Source of the DNA: Muribaculaceae bacterium
GTDB lineage: Bacteria; Bacteroidota; Bacteroidia; Bacteroidales; Muribaculaceae
Assembly: GCA_009775535.1 (NCBI GenBank)
Contig: VSPW01000005.1
Location: 1 to 25,438, forward strand
Reading direction: 5' to 3'
DNA: 25,438 bases
Shown here: in pieces, positions 7,107 through 17,100 of the stretch
Layout of the letters: each line of letters starts with the position of its first letter
Numbering within the stretch: position 1 is the first letter of the stretch
Notes under the pieces: generated by a model
Told to the model about the DNA's origin: nothing
Seen by the model: the letters and a program-made list of their open reading frames with translations, nothing else
Database searches by the model: none
Translations under genes and position numbers: made by a program

Positions 7107-8492
7107 ATGGCGGTGACAGAAAGCAGGGCTGCTGACGGCAGCCTGGGAAAATTGGCTACAGGGAGTATCCCGCGGTTGCTATGGGAGTATTCGCTCCCGG
7201 CAGTGGTGGGCATGCTTGTCATGTCGCTCTATAATGTCGTCGACCGTATCTTCATAGGGCAGGGTGTGGGCCCTGACGGCATCACCGGGCTTACAATCAC
7301 ATTTCCGGTGATGAACATCACCACCGCCCTTGGTGTGCTTGTCGGGGCGGGCGCGTCCTCTCGTGTCTCTATCCTGCTTGGCGGAAAGGACCACCGTGGG
7401 GCACAGATGGTGCTCGGCAATTCGATGACGCTGATGTGCATCCTCATAGCCGTTTACCTCACCGCGTTCGTGCTCTTCCTGGATGAGATACTGACGCTTT
7501 TCGGCGCCGATGCCGATTCGTTGCCATATGCGAGGTCCTACCTGCTGTGCCTGTTGCCGGGCATAGTGCTCACAAACATAGCATTCACGTTCAATAATGT
7601 GATGCGTGCGTCAGGCTATCCACGCAAGGCCATGCTCACAATGATAATAGGGGCTGTGTGCAATGTGGCGCTTGACCCGGTGTTCATCTTCTGGCTCGAC
7701 ATGGGCATAACGGGGGCGGCCGTGGCCACGGATATCGCGATGGCGGTGTCGGCGGTGTTCGTCATGTGGCATTTCCTGCAGCCACGCAGTACGGTGCGTT
7801 TCACCCGCGGCATATACCGTCTTGAATGGAAGACTGTGGTGTCCATCGTGGCCATAGGCGCATCGCCCTCGCTCATCAACTTCGCGGCGTGCGCCATCAA
7901 TGCCATTGTGAACGTGGCCCTTGGCGGCCATGGCGGCAATATGGCCATAGCCGCCGCCGGGATATTCACCACATACACGTCGCTCATATGTGTGGTGGTC
8001 ATCGGCATGTGCCAGGGCATGCAGCCTGTCGTGGGCTATAATTATGGCGCTGGGCTGCACCACCGTCTCAAGCGTGCGTTCTGGATCACGACAGGCGCAG
8101 CTACGGCCCTTACTGTATTAGGGTCGGCCTGTGGCATGACTCTGTCGCCATTCATCGCCAGGGCCTTCACGTCGGATGCGGACCTTGTGGCTGTCACGGT
8201 GCATGCTCTGCGGCTGTCAATGCTGGCCTTCGGGGTGGTGGGCTTCCAGATAGTGGCGACAAATTTTTTCATGGCCATCGGAAAGGCCCCGCAGTCGATA
8301 TTCCTCGGGCTTGCGCGCCAGGTTATCTTCCTGATCCCGCTGCTGGTCATCATGCCCCGTGAACTCGGGCTTGACGGCGTGTGGCTCTCATTTCCGGCGT
8401 CCGATGTCCTGGCGACGGTTGTCACCGTGGTGATGGTATGGCTGCAGCTACGCGCGATAGTCATAAAAAAAGAACCCGGCCGTCATGGCTGA
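7107..8492 (+). CDS. MATE-family multidrug/cation efflux transporter
   Basis: A 461-residue polytopic inner-membrane protein with about 12 transmembrane helices in two homologous MatE halves. The first has IPRLLWEYSLPAVVGMLVMSLYNVVDRIFIGQGVG near residues 18-55; the second begins around residue 240 with a matching SIVAIGASPSLINFAACAINAIVNVALG pattern. MATE proteins exchange Na+ or H+ for drugs or metabolites; the substrate cannot be told from sequence. The domain spacing and length are normal. The ATG at 7107 is followed by a hydrophilic N-terminus of about 20 residues before the first helix. It stands alone between two terminator-like hairpins, and the second overlaps its stop codon. Confidence 0.93.
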   Translation: MAVTESRAADGSLGKLATGSIPRLLWEYSLPAVVGMLVMSLYNVVDRIFIGQGVGPDGITGLTITFPVMNITTALGVLVGAGASSRVSILLGGKDHRGAQMVLGNSMTLMCILIAVYLTAFVLFLDEILTLFGADADSLPYARSYLLCLLPGIVLTNIAFTFNNVMRASGYPRKAMLTMIIGAVCNVALDPVFIFWLDMGITGAAVATDIAMAVSAVFVMWHFLQPRSTVRFTRGIYRLEWKTVVSIVAIGASPSLINFAACAINAIVNVALGGHGGNMAIAAAGIFTTYTSLICVVVIGMCQGMQPVVGYNYGAGLHHRLKRAFWITTGAATALTVLGSACGMTLSPFIARAFTSDADLVAVTVHALRLSMLAFGVVGFQIVATNFFMAIGKAPQSIFLGLARQVIFLIPLLVIMPRELGLDGVWLSFPASDVLATVVTVVMVWLQLRAIVIKKEPGRHG

Positions 8493-8514
8493 GTTCTTAC
8501 TAACCCTTTTGTTT
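8470..8514 (+). terminator. Terminator-like hairpin overlapping the MATE stop codon
   Basis: AAGAACCCGGCC (8470-8481) pairs with GGCTGAGTTCTT (8487-8498) with one mismatch and one G-U pair, around a 5-base loop. The TGA stop (8490-8492) lies inside the right arm. A T-rich stretch (CCCTTTTGTTT) follows, and an A run precedes the stem. Confidence 0.55.
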
Positions 8515-8920
8515 AATACTTTAACCTTAATTCTCTAAATTGATATAATCGTTATAGACTATATCTTGATGCTTTTCTGACAATTCACGGTTGTTTTACG
8601 TATTTTAACCTAAATACACGCCAATACGTTTTTTCACTTATCCGGTATTTGTTAAAAGTTCATCGGAGTGCCCACGTTTAATCTTTATTAACAAACAGTG
8701 GGGCGACAATTGAAAAAAATACTCTAAATTTGCCAATGAATATAAAAATATCCTAACCGAATATATCTCTGAAATATTGTATAATATCGCAAAATTGGCA
8801 ATAATGCCGCTTAGGGAGATCTTTTGTCCTTAAGCAGTTTTTTCTATTTTGCCTTAGTCTTCTGCCAAATACAATTAACCTTAATTCAATAAACAACAAT
8901 CAAAAAACGGTATTCAAGTT
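8493..8920. other. 428-bp AT-rich leader upstream of susC, no gene
   Basis: No convincing coding frame occurs on either strand. The stretch holds a 13-bp direct repeat TTAACCTTAATTC at 8521-8533 and 8875-8887. It also holds a 7-bp stem (ACGTATT at 8598-8604 with AATACGT at 8623-8629) followed by six T residues, a -7-like box at 8725-8732, and an 8-bp inverted repeat TTGCCAAT/ATTGGCAA at 8730-8737 and 8794-8801. It is presumably the promoter and long 5' untranslated region of the SusCD locus. A small RNA in its first half is possible but not demonstrated. Confidence 0.6.
8725..8732 (+). promoter_or_regulatory. Candidate -7 box TAAATTTG for the susC operon
   Basis: TAAATTTG fits TAnnTTTG and would leave a 5' leader of about 180 bases before the susC ATG. 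No TTTG occurs at the expected distance upstream, so this may be an activator-dependent or ECF-independent weak promoter, or a chance match in AT-rich DNA. Confidence 0.4.
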
Positions 8921-11900
8921 ATGAATCGCACAGTGACAAGACTCTTAGCCCTGGTACTGCTGCTTTGTCCTTTCGCCATGATGGCACAGGAAAAGCTTAC
9001 AGTTACTGGTACTGTGGTTGACTCTTACGAAGAGCCTCTGATTGGTGTCAGTGTCCTTGTAAAAGGCTCAGGCACCGGAATGTCCACCAACATCGATGGT
9101 GAGTTCTCAATCAAAGCTGCCGTAGGTGACATCCTGCAGTTCTCGTACATCGGTTTCACCCCTCAGGAGGTGAAAGTCAACGGCCCCGGCCCTTACAACA
9201 TTGTCCTTAAAGAAGACACCCAGGTACTTGACGAGGTAGTCGTTACCGCCATGGGTATCAACCGTAAGGAATCATCCCTGACATATGCGACCCAGCAAGT
9301 GAAAGGTGAGGACCTCATGAAAGTGCAGGACGCCAACTTTGTTAACGCCCTCAACGGTAAGGTGGCAGGTGTGTCCATCAGCCAGAGCGCCGGTGGTGCG
9401 GGCGGTACATCCAAGATCCTTCTCCGTGGTAACAAGTCAGTTATGGGTAACAACAGCCCTCTGATTGTAGTTGACGGTATCCCAATGACCAACCAGGTCG
9501 GAAGTGCTGCCAGCTCTTATCAGGCCAACTGGGACCCCACCTATTCCTCTTCCGGTGAAGGCGGCGATGCCCTCTCTCTTATCAACCCTGACGACATCGA
9601 AAGCATCAACGTGCTCAAGGGTGCGAACGCGGCTGCCCTTTACGGTTCTGCCGCTGCCAACGGTGTGCTCATGATCACAACCAAGAAAGGTAAGGAAGGC
9701 CGCATCTCCATCACCCTCAATTCAGGCGTGACATTCGAGAAGCCTCTGCTTACCCCCGAACTGCAGAAGGTGTACGGCTCTGCTGTCGACCTTGCAGGCA
9801 ACACCATCTCAGTGCAGTCATGGGGCAAGAAGCTCTCTGACATGACAGATGCCGAACTCGCGTTCAGCGGAGCAAAGCTGACCAACCGCTACAACGACAA
9901 CGTGTCCGACTTCTTCGAGACAGGTACTACATGGAACAACTCTGTGACCATCTCTGGCGGTAACGATAAGATCACCTCCTACTTCTCTTATGCGAACTCA
10001 AACTCCGACGGTATCGTACGCAAGAACACCTACAACCGTAACACGTTCTCTTTCCGTCAGAGCTACAACCTGTTTGAAAACAAGCTGAAGGTTGACGTTT
10101 CTCTTAACTATGTGTATGCCAAGACCCGTAACCGTGGCGGCGGCGGTACAGTGTTCAACCCCCTCTATGACCTGTATCTGACATCGCCCAACATCGACAT
10201 GTCATACTACAAGAACAATTACGTAAACCGTAACGGCAGCTGGACTTCACTTGCAGCCAACGGCCTTCTGACACCTTCAGGTACACCTATCGCTCCTACT
10301 GTAGAGCTTAAAGGCCCGCAGCAGGTATGGGCTTATCCGACCGCTTCGCACAACAACCCCTACTGGCTCACCGACATGAATGTAGGCCAGACAGTAGAAG
10401 AACGTGTATACGGCTATGCCACAGCATCCTATGAGATCATCCCCGGCCTTAAGATTCAGGGACGTATCAACATGGACCGTGCAAAATACAGCTATTTCGG
10501 ACGCCGCTATGCTACCTCCCAGAATGTATCACAGATGGAGGACTATGGTGTATACTACCAGGATAAGATCTATAGCAACGACATCTATGTCGATGCATTG
10601 TTGAGCTACAACAAGACTTTCAATGATTTTGATGTTTCTGCTACTGCAGGCTGGTCTGGCCACACTGTTTCCGGTGAGACCCAGAAAATCTACGGCAAGG
10701 CTACGCAGTTCACTTCAGCCATGACCGAGCTCCCCACGGTAGTCAACTACTTCGAGCCTACAATCACATGGCGTGGCAACCCCACTACATTCTCAAAGCA
10801 GTCTAACTGGGACCGCGGCCTGTTCTTTACCGGCCAGGTAGGTTGGAAGGACATGGTATATATCGAAGGTAGCTACCGTCAGGACTGGTATCGTGCTTTC
10901 CGCCAGTTCTCTGACCGTGGCACTCCTGACAACTACGGATATTGGTCGCTCGGTGGTAACACCATGATGCATAAATACGTGAAGATGCCTGATTTCATCA
11001 CTTACCTCAAGCTCCGCGCTTCTTACTCAGAGGTAGGTAACTCAATCCCCAACATCTTCTATGACCTCGGTTCATACAATCCTGCTACAGGTGCTGTGAC
11101 CGGTTCAGGCTATGGCTACTTCGCGAACCCGCGTCCTGAGAAATCAAAATCAATCGAAGCCGGTTTCGATGTATCATTCCTCAACTCGGCCATCATGTGG
11201 GATTTGACCTACTACCACACCGACCTCACCAACTCGTACTTTGTCGCACCTTCCGCTTCAGGAAAGGCTACTCCTGTGAACACCGGCCTTATCCGCAACC
11301 AGGGTATCGAGACCACAGTTACCTACAACATGCTTAAGGGTGACTGGATCTGGAAGACAGCATTCAACTTCTCTTACAACCACAACGAGATCGTAAAGAC
11401 CTTCAAGAACCAACGCGGCGAGGCTGCCCGCATGGAGCAGAACATCGCAAACGGCAAGATACTTGTGCGTTACGAGGAAGGCGGCTCATATGGCGACATG
11501 TATACTCTTGACTTCCGCCGCAATCCGGACAATTCAATCTGGATCTCGCCCAATACCGGTACGCCGCAGCTGTCAAAGAACAAGTATGTATACCTTGGCA
11601 ACATGAACTCCAAGTTCCAGCTCGGATGGTCCAACACCATCTCCTGGAAGGACCTTTCGCTCTACTTCCTTATCAACGGCCGTATCGGCGGCAAGACCAT
11701 CTCCCTCACAGAAGCCTACCTTGACAGCTACGGTATGTCAAAGCGTTCTGCCGATGCCCGTCTGAATGCCGAGAAGAACAATATCGTATGGACTTCACGC
11801 GACGGTTCTGTGACTAAGCCCGGTATGTACATCGGCGAAGGCGATGCCAGGGTGATTGTGCCTGTAGAAGAATACTATAAGACAGTCGGCGGCCAGGTAT

Positions 11901-12160
11901 TCGCATCAGACTATGTATACGATGCCACCAACTTCCGTATGGCTGAAATCTCTCTTGGCTACACTCTGCGCAACCTCTTCGGCGGCACAATCAAGAGCCT
12001 CAACCTTTCAGTAGTAGGCCGCAACCTGTTCTTCATCTATAAGGACAGCCCAGTCGATCCTGAAATTTCGCTCTCTACCATGAACGGTATGGGTGGTGTA
12101 GACGTGTTCAACATGCCTTCTACACGTTCATTCGGTATCAATCTTAAGCTTGAGTTCTAA
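8921..12160 (+). CDS. SusC/RagA-family TonB-dependent outer-membrane transporter
   Basis: Outer-membrane active importer for oligosaccharides, energised by TonB, working as a lidded pair with the SusD protein encoded next. The 1,079-residue protein has a signal peptide ending at about residue 22 (MMAQ). A CarboxypepD_reg-like domain follows at about 26-105 (VTGTVVDSYEEPLIGVSVLVKG and SYIGF). Next comes the DEVVVTAMG segment, the plug domain at about 105-245 with LLRGNKSVMGNNSPLIVVDGIP, then a beta-barrel ending in the terminal phenylalanine (NLKLEF). Length and order are normal for SusC. The absence of an N-terminal STN domain suggests it does not signal through an anti-sigma factor, and none is encoded nearby. 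SusD follows after 28 bases. The adjacent endoglycosidase suggests N-glycans as cargo. Confidence 0.96.
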   Translation: MNRTVTRLLALVLLLCPFAMMAQEKLTVTGTVVDSYEEPLIGVSVLVKGSGTGMSTNIDGEFSIKAAVGDILQFSYIGFTPQEVKVNGPGPYNIVLKEDTQVLDEVVVTAMGINRKESSLTYATQQVKGEDLMKVQDANFVNALNGKVAGVSISQSAGGAGGTSKILLRGNKSVMGNNSPLIVVDGIPMTNQVGSAASSYQANWDPTYSSSGEGGDALSLINPDDIESINVLKGANAAALYGSAAANGVLMITTKKGKEGRISITLNSGVTFEKPLLTPELQKVYGSAVDLAGNTISVQSWGKKLSDMTDAELAFSGAKLTNRYNDNVSDFFETGTTWNNSVTISGGNDKITSYFSYANSNSDGIVRKNTYNRNTFSFRQSYNLFENKLKVDVSLNYVYAKTRNRGGGGTVFNPLYDLYLTSPNIDMSYYKNNYVNRNGSWTSLAANGLLTPSGTPIAPTVELKGPQQVWAYPTASHNNPYWLTDMNVGQTVEERVYGYATASYEIIPGLKIQGRINMDRAKYSYFGRRYATSQNVSQMEDYGVYYQDKIYSNDIYVDALLSYNKTFNDFDVSATAGWSGHTVSGETQKIYGKATQFTSAMTELPTVVNYFEPTITWRGNPTTFSKQSNWDRGLFFTGQVGWKDMVYIEGSYRQDWYRAFRQFSDRGTPDNYGYWSLGGNTMMHKYVKMPDFITYLKLRASYSEVGNSIPNIFYDLGSYNPATGAVTGSGYGYFANPRPEKSKSIEAGFDVSFLNSAIMWDLTYYHTDLTNSYFVAPSASGKATPVNTGLIRNQGIETTVTYNMLKGDWIWKTAFNFSYNHNEIVKTFKNQRGEAARMEQNIANGKILVRYEEGGSYGDMYTLDFRRNPDNSIWISPNTGTPQLSKNKYVYLGNMNSKFQLGWSNTISWKDLSLYFLINGRIGGKTISLTEAYLDSYGMSKRSADARLNAEKNNIVWTSRDGSVTKPGMYIGEGDARVIVPVEEYYKTVGGQVFASDYVYDATNFRMAEISLGYTLRNLFGGTIKSLNLSVVGRNLFFIYKDSPVDPEISLSTMNGMGGVDVFNMPSTRSFGINLKLEF

Positions 12161-12188
12161 TTAACAAATTCTTTTAGACAAATAAAAC

Positions 12189-14012
12189 ATGAAAACCAAA
12201 TATATCAAGGCTTTTATAGGTTTGATCCCTGCCCTTGGAATGGCTTCCTGTATGGACTTCGACACTCCGTCGGATGAATTTACAGGGTCGCAAGTGGAAG
12301 TGGAGACAGATGTATATTCAGGAACGGCCGACAGTATAGGCTACCGCAGGGTGCCTACTGAGGAGGGTTTGATGACTGCCCTGAACGAGCTCCAGGAGAA
12401 ACAGGCATGGGGACAGTATTGCACGGCGCAGTACTACCTCCGTGGCGGCAAGGACGGAAACGGCCCTCAGGAGCATGCATACCAGTATGTATATAGCCTC
12501 CATATCGACAATTATGCCGGCTATTTCGTGGCCGACCAGACTTGGGGCGGTAAGCTCGTTACCACATATTCTTATAACCGTGAATTCTGTGACGGCCCTT
12601 ACGGGGCATTTAAGGCTGTGCGTGACAATGTAATGAACACGCTGAACCGTCCGCAGATCGACTCTGTCCCCGAGCTTAAGGCTATCGGCCTGCTGATTTT
12701 TGACTACAGCGCTCAGGAGATGGTTGACGTGTACGGATCAGTGCCTTACGGCGATTTCCTCGCCAACAAGATGGAGGCCCCCTTCACATTCGATCCTGGC
12801 AGCAAGATCTATGAGACCATCATAGACCATATCGATACCCTCAATGCTTGCTTCAAGCACTTTGAGCTCAAACCAGAATGGTACAAGAATCAGGTAAACA
12901 TGCTTCTTGGCGGCGCAGTTGACCGAAGCACACATGACCGTTCTATCGCATCATGGCGCCGTTTCGCCAATTCGCTGAAGCTGCGTATGGCCATGAACTG
13001 TGTGAAGGTGATGCCTGATAAGGCTAAAAAGTGGGCAGAGGAAGCTGTGGCTGAAGGCGTTGTCACCACGACCGATCAAGAAATCGCATTTGATGAAATG
13101 ACATCGTGGTTCACCAATCCTTTGGTGCAGATCGCCAACAACTGGAACGACACCAAGCTTAACGCATCAATGGAGAGCCTCATGTTCAGCCTTGACCACC
13201 CGTACAAGGAATACATTTTTGCCAAGAACAATTCTACTATCAGCCCAAAAGACGGCGAGGTGATAGCCCCGAACACTAGGGTTATCGGTATCCGCGCAGG
13301 CGCGATCATGACAGAAGGCCAGGTGGCGGAAGTGAATCCCTACTGTGCGTACTCAGCATTCAAGCTTGATGACTGGGATGCAGATCCTGTATTTTTCGGT
13401 GTGATGTCGCAGGCACCCACTTACCTTATCAAGGTTTCGGAAATGGAATTCATCCGTGCCGAGGGTGCATTGCGTAACTGGGAGATGGGAGGCGATGCCA
13501 AGACGTTCTATGAGAACGGCATCAGGCATGCTCAGGTTGAGAGCCGTTACTCGCAAAGTTACTACGGCGATTATGTTGATGACTACATGACTCTCGAGGC
13601 TGCGAAGCCATATAACTATGTCGATCCTCTGGATCCGCGTAACAACCATGAGAGCGTGACCAAGATCGGTGTGGCATGGAACGATTCTGATACCAAAGAG
13701 GTGATGTTGGAGAAGATCATGACCCAGAAATTCTTCTCTTCATTCCCTTACGGCAACCTTGCATGGGCTGACCTCCGCCGTACGGGCTATCCGAAGATAT
13801 TCCCTGTGATAAATGCAGAGGACTACTCTGACGGCACATACAAATATCCGGAGGAAGTGATCCGCAGGATTCCTCTGCCTGGTGGCGGCTCTTCGGAAGG
13901 CGATGCCGATATAGCAAATTCAGGTGTTCCTGCCCTCCAGTTTGACGGTGCGGACGGTGACTTCCAATATGCACCCGTATTCTGGGACAAGCCTGACACC
14001 CCTAACTTCTAA
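12189..14012 (+). CDS. SusD/RagB-family surface glycan-binding lipoprotein
   Basis: Surface lipoprotein that captures glycan and closes over the SusC barrel. The 607-residue product has a lipoprotein signal with a lipobox ending ASC (Cys21), followed immediately by MDFD, an acidic stretch that fits the surface-export rule for Bacteroidetes lipoproteins. The remainder is the TPR-like helical SusD fold. Recognisable segments are YSAQEMVDVYGSVPYGDF (around residue 175), the MAMNCVK region, VSEMEFIRAEGALRNWE (around 417) and ADLRRTGYPKIFPV near 525, the last typical of the SusD-like_2 subgroup. The gene is 28 bases after susC and 101 bases before the endoglycosidase gene. Binding specificity is not readable from sequence. 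Confidence 0.94.
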   Translation: MKTKYIKAFIGLIPALGMASCMDFDTPSDEFTGSQVEVETDVYSGTADSIGYRRVPTEEGLMTALNELQEKQAWGQYCTAQYYLRGGKDGNGPQEHAYQYVYSLHIDNYAGYFVADQTWGGKLVTTYSYNREFCDGPYGAFKAVRDNVMNTLNRPQIDSVPELKAIGLLIFDYSAQEMVDVYGSVPYGDFLANKMEAPFTFDPGSKIYETIIDHIDTLNACFKHFELKPEWYKNQVNMLLGGAVDRSTHDRSIASWRRFANSLKLRMAMNCVKVMPDKAKKWAEEAVAEGVVTTTDQEIAFDEMTSWFTNPLVQIANNWNDTKLNASMESLMFSLDHPYKEYIFAKNNSTISPKDGEVIAPNTRVIGIRAGAIMTEGQVAEVNPYCAYSAFKLDDWDADPVFFGVMSQAPTYLIKVSEMEFIRAEGALRNWEMGGDAKTFYENGIRHAQVESRYSQSYYGDYVDDYMTLEAAKPYNYVDPLDPRNNHESVTKIGVAWNDSDTKEVMLEKIMTQKFFSSFPYGNLAWADLRRTGYPKIFPVINAEDYSDGTYKYPEEVIRRIPLPGGGSSEGDADIANSGVPALQFDGADGDFQYAPVFWDKPDTPNF

Positions 14013-14027
14013 ATAACGAAATTTAAT

Positions 14028-14066
14028 CCAAGTATAGGCGTCCGTTTTAAGGGCGTATATACTTGG
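14028..14066 (+). promoter_or_regulatory. Intercistronic hairpin between susD and the endoglycosidase gene
   Basis: CCAAGTATA (14028-14036) pairs perfectly with TATACTTGG (14058-14066). An inner CGTCC/GGGCG stem stacks above a 2x2 internal loop, with apical loop GTTTTAA. A run of eight T residues lies 25 bases further on (14092-14099), too far away for a canonical terminator. It may stabilise the upstream mRNA end or reduce expression of the third gene. Confidence 0.5.
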
Positions 14067-14113
14067 CACATATGAAACAACTAAGAAAATCTTTTTTTTA
14101 ACTTAAACAAGAC

Positions 14114-17100
14114 ATGAAAAAATCTACATTGCTTGGAGGCGCCTTTATGGCCGCACTTATGTGTGCGCCCGGCCATGTGCAGGCAGAAGAAATCCCGTCG
14201 GCATCGAAGACGGTGTATGACTTCTCCGGATGGTCGAACAGAGGTATGCTTGAACTTTTTGCCAAGGCTGCCGATGAAGGCCGCCAGTTCCCCACCAAGG
14301 AAGAATTTGAAGAGGCAGGTATCTACCTTGACCTTGAGTTCGCCCGCTCTCACGTCCGTTACAATCCTATCATTGAGCAGTCTGCAGAATCCAACCTGAT
14401 AAGCACTGTGTTCCCCACACGCCGTATCTGGATGAACCTTCCAACAGGTTCAGGCAAAGGCACAGGCGGCTATCCTACCGCTGAGTTCAACAGCGACGTG
14501 TATTCAATGTGGAACTTCACCCACATTTTCGGCTCCTGGAATCATGGCTTCATGCAGGCGCCCGGTTCATGGATCGATGCCGCCCATAGGAACGGAACAT
14601 ACATGTATTCCGGTATCGAGTTCTTTGACGCCGCTGCAGCAGGCGACGTGGCTGCATACAACAGTTTTGTGAGATTCATGAACACAAAGAACCCAGATGG
14701 CACATTCAAGTATGTCGACGCCATCCTTAACTGTCTGCTATTCCTTGGCCAGGACGGTATCAACTACAACTTTGAGGCCGGTATGCCTACAGGCCTTGTC
14801 GATGTGCATGCGGCACTCTACAAGCGTGCAAAGGAAATCGGTTTCGACAGCTTCCACATCGGTACGTATACCATCAATTCATCGCTTTCTTCATACAACT
14901 CTAGCTACTTGCTGGGGTCTCAGGAGAAAGGTAAGGTTTCAGATGCGTTCCTCAACTATTCGGGCGGTGATTTTGCTTATTTCTCTGCTGCAAACTCAAT
15001 TACAGAAGCAAAGAAAATCTTTGGCACAGCAGAGGATGTGTACCAGGGTGTCTGGATTGTAAACATGGACCGTGCGTGGCCGGGCATGAACCAGACAAAC
15101 ACCAAGGAAATGAACATGGTGCTCTGGGGTGAACATGCAGTGAGCCGTTTCTTCCAGTTCAATGTCGGTACATCCGTTATGAACGCGCAGGAGAACTACC
15201 AGATACTTCAGGACCGCACCACTGGCGGTGGTAACCGTAACGTCCTGAACCGTCCGTCGATCGCTCAAAGAGGACATTATTTCCAGGTGATGGTCAATGA
15301 GGTTTCGAAGCAGATGGCTACATTTGCAGGTTTCGCCTCCATGGCCCCCGAGCGTTCGGCCATTCAGGGCTCGCTTCCTTTCAACAGCAACTTCACTCTC
15401 GGTAACGGTGACATCTATTTCTATAAAGGCAAGAAGACCCACGGCTCATGGTACAACATGGGCGCGCAGGACTATGTGCCTACATACCGCTGGTTGCTTA
15501 CAAAGAAGGGCGACATGGCCACCGCTTCGTCTGACGTGGACGTGCGTTTTACTCACGAAGAGGCATATATCGGCGGTTCTTCAATCCGTATCAAGGGCGC
15601 TACCGACGGTTCTGACCTAATCATCTACAAGACCAACCTTGAGGTGGCAGGCAACGTTAAGGCTACTGTGGCCATCAAGACCGGCAAGACCGGCGCATCA
15701 AACCTTTCTCTTATACTACAGAAGGAAGACGGAAGCTGGGTAGAAGCTCCCTATGGCGAGACTTCAGGCAGCACCTGGGAAGAAAAGACACTTGCAGTAA
15801 GCGGTCTTGGTTCAGGTGACGTCATCAAGCATATCGGTGTACGTATTGCCGGTTCTGATGAGGACTCTAAGATCTACCTCGGACAGATCAAGCTTGAAGA
15901 CGGTTCTCTTACCGAAACTCCTGCGCCTATTGATGCGGATGCATTTGTAGCAGAGGTGAAGGAGGAGACTGCAAAGACTCTTTCTTTGAAGTTGAACTGG
16001 GCTGTTGATGATAATGGATATACTACTGAATTCAAGGAGCGTGGCATGGTCTACAATGATGAGGTAAACGTTGACCACTTCGAGCTGTTCCTCAAGAACG
16101 GTGCGGAAGGCAAGGCTTTTGAAGTTGGCCGCACTTCGACATGGCATGCTTTCATCGGCAATATCGACCTTACTAAGTATGAGGACCCGTACGTAGGCGT
16201 ACGTTCGGTTTCTGTCGACCTTAATTCAGTTTCCCCGATTGTGTGGATGCAGATAGACCGCTATAGCGACCCGTCGGCGCTTCCAGAACTCAAGCAGGAC
16301 CTCTATGCAAGCTGCTACATGGACCCGACTTCAGACGGCCTTAAGGCTGCATATACAAACCGCTGGATTGAAGAGGTAAAGACTACAGGTGCTACAGAAG
16401 ACCTTGACTATACCCGTACAGAACCTGCCGGAGGATATGACGATGAGAATGGTCCAGCTGAAGGCAACACCAACTATGTGATGTCGGAAGAAGGCTTTAC
16501 TGTGACCCAGGGACAAACTGTAAATGTACATATCCGTGGCCATAGAGGCACAGACGATATCCAGTACTGTCTGTTCAAAGGCTGGATTGACTGGGATCTT
16601 GACCGTACATTTGACAGCGAAGGCGATGAGCTAGTATGGTCGCTAGGAAAGGTTAACCATGGTGCGGCAGATGACGCTAAAGGCAAGACCCGCGAACAGT
16701 TTGTGACTGAAGGTGCTGACTTCACGCTGAATGTTCCTGCTGATGCTGTTCCCGGTGAGACCCGTCTGCGCTTCGTTGCATGTGACGCATGGTTTGCCGG
16801 TGGCTTGAATCCGACAGGCGGTTTCAATAAGGGTTATGCGCTTGATATCCCTGTAAAGGTTGTCGGCACCAACACTCCACGCGAGCCGAAGCCCAGCTAC
16901 CTTGACACCCGCGATAGCGGCGAGGCTGACAGCCCGCTGTCAGGCGTAGAAGACATCGTGATCAGCGGTAACAGCTCTACAATGAACTTCTATCCTGCTG
17001 TAGCTACTGATGTGGTGAACTTCACAGATGTTGAAAAGGCTTGGATCTATGGCGTAAATGGCCAGATGATCAAGTTTATCGGTGATGCTACTGTACCTGC

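Noticed and set aside
8542..8565. GATATA/TATATC inverted repeat in the susC leader
   Set aside because: Six-base arms of A and T only, expected by chance in such AT-rich DNA.
8493..8920. A possible tRNA, riboswitch or CRISPR repeat in the long leader
   Set aside because: No cloverleaf, no known riboswitch core and no regularly spaced repeats; only the one direct-repeat pair was found.
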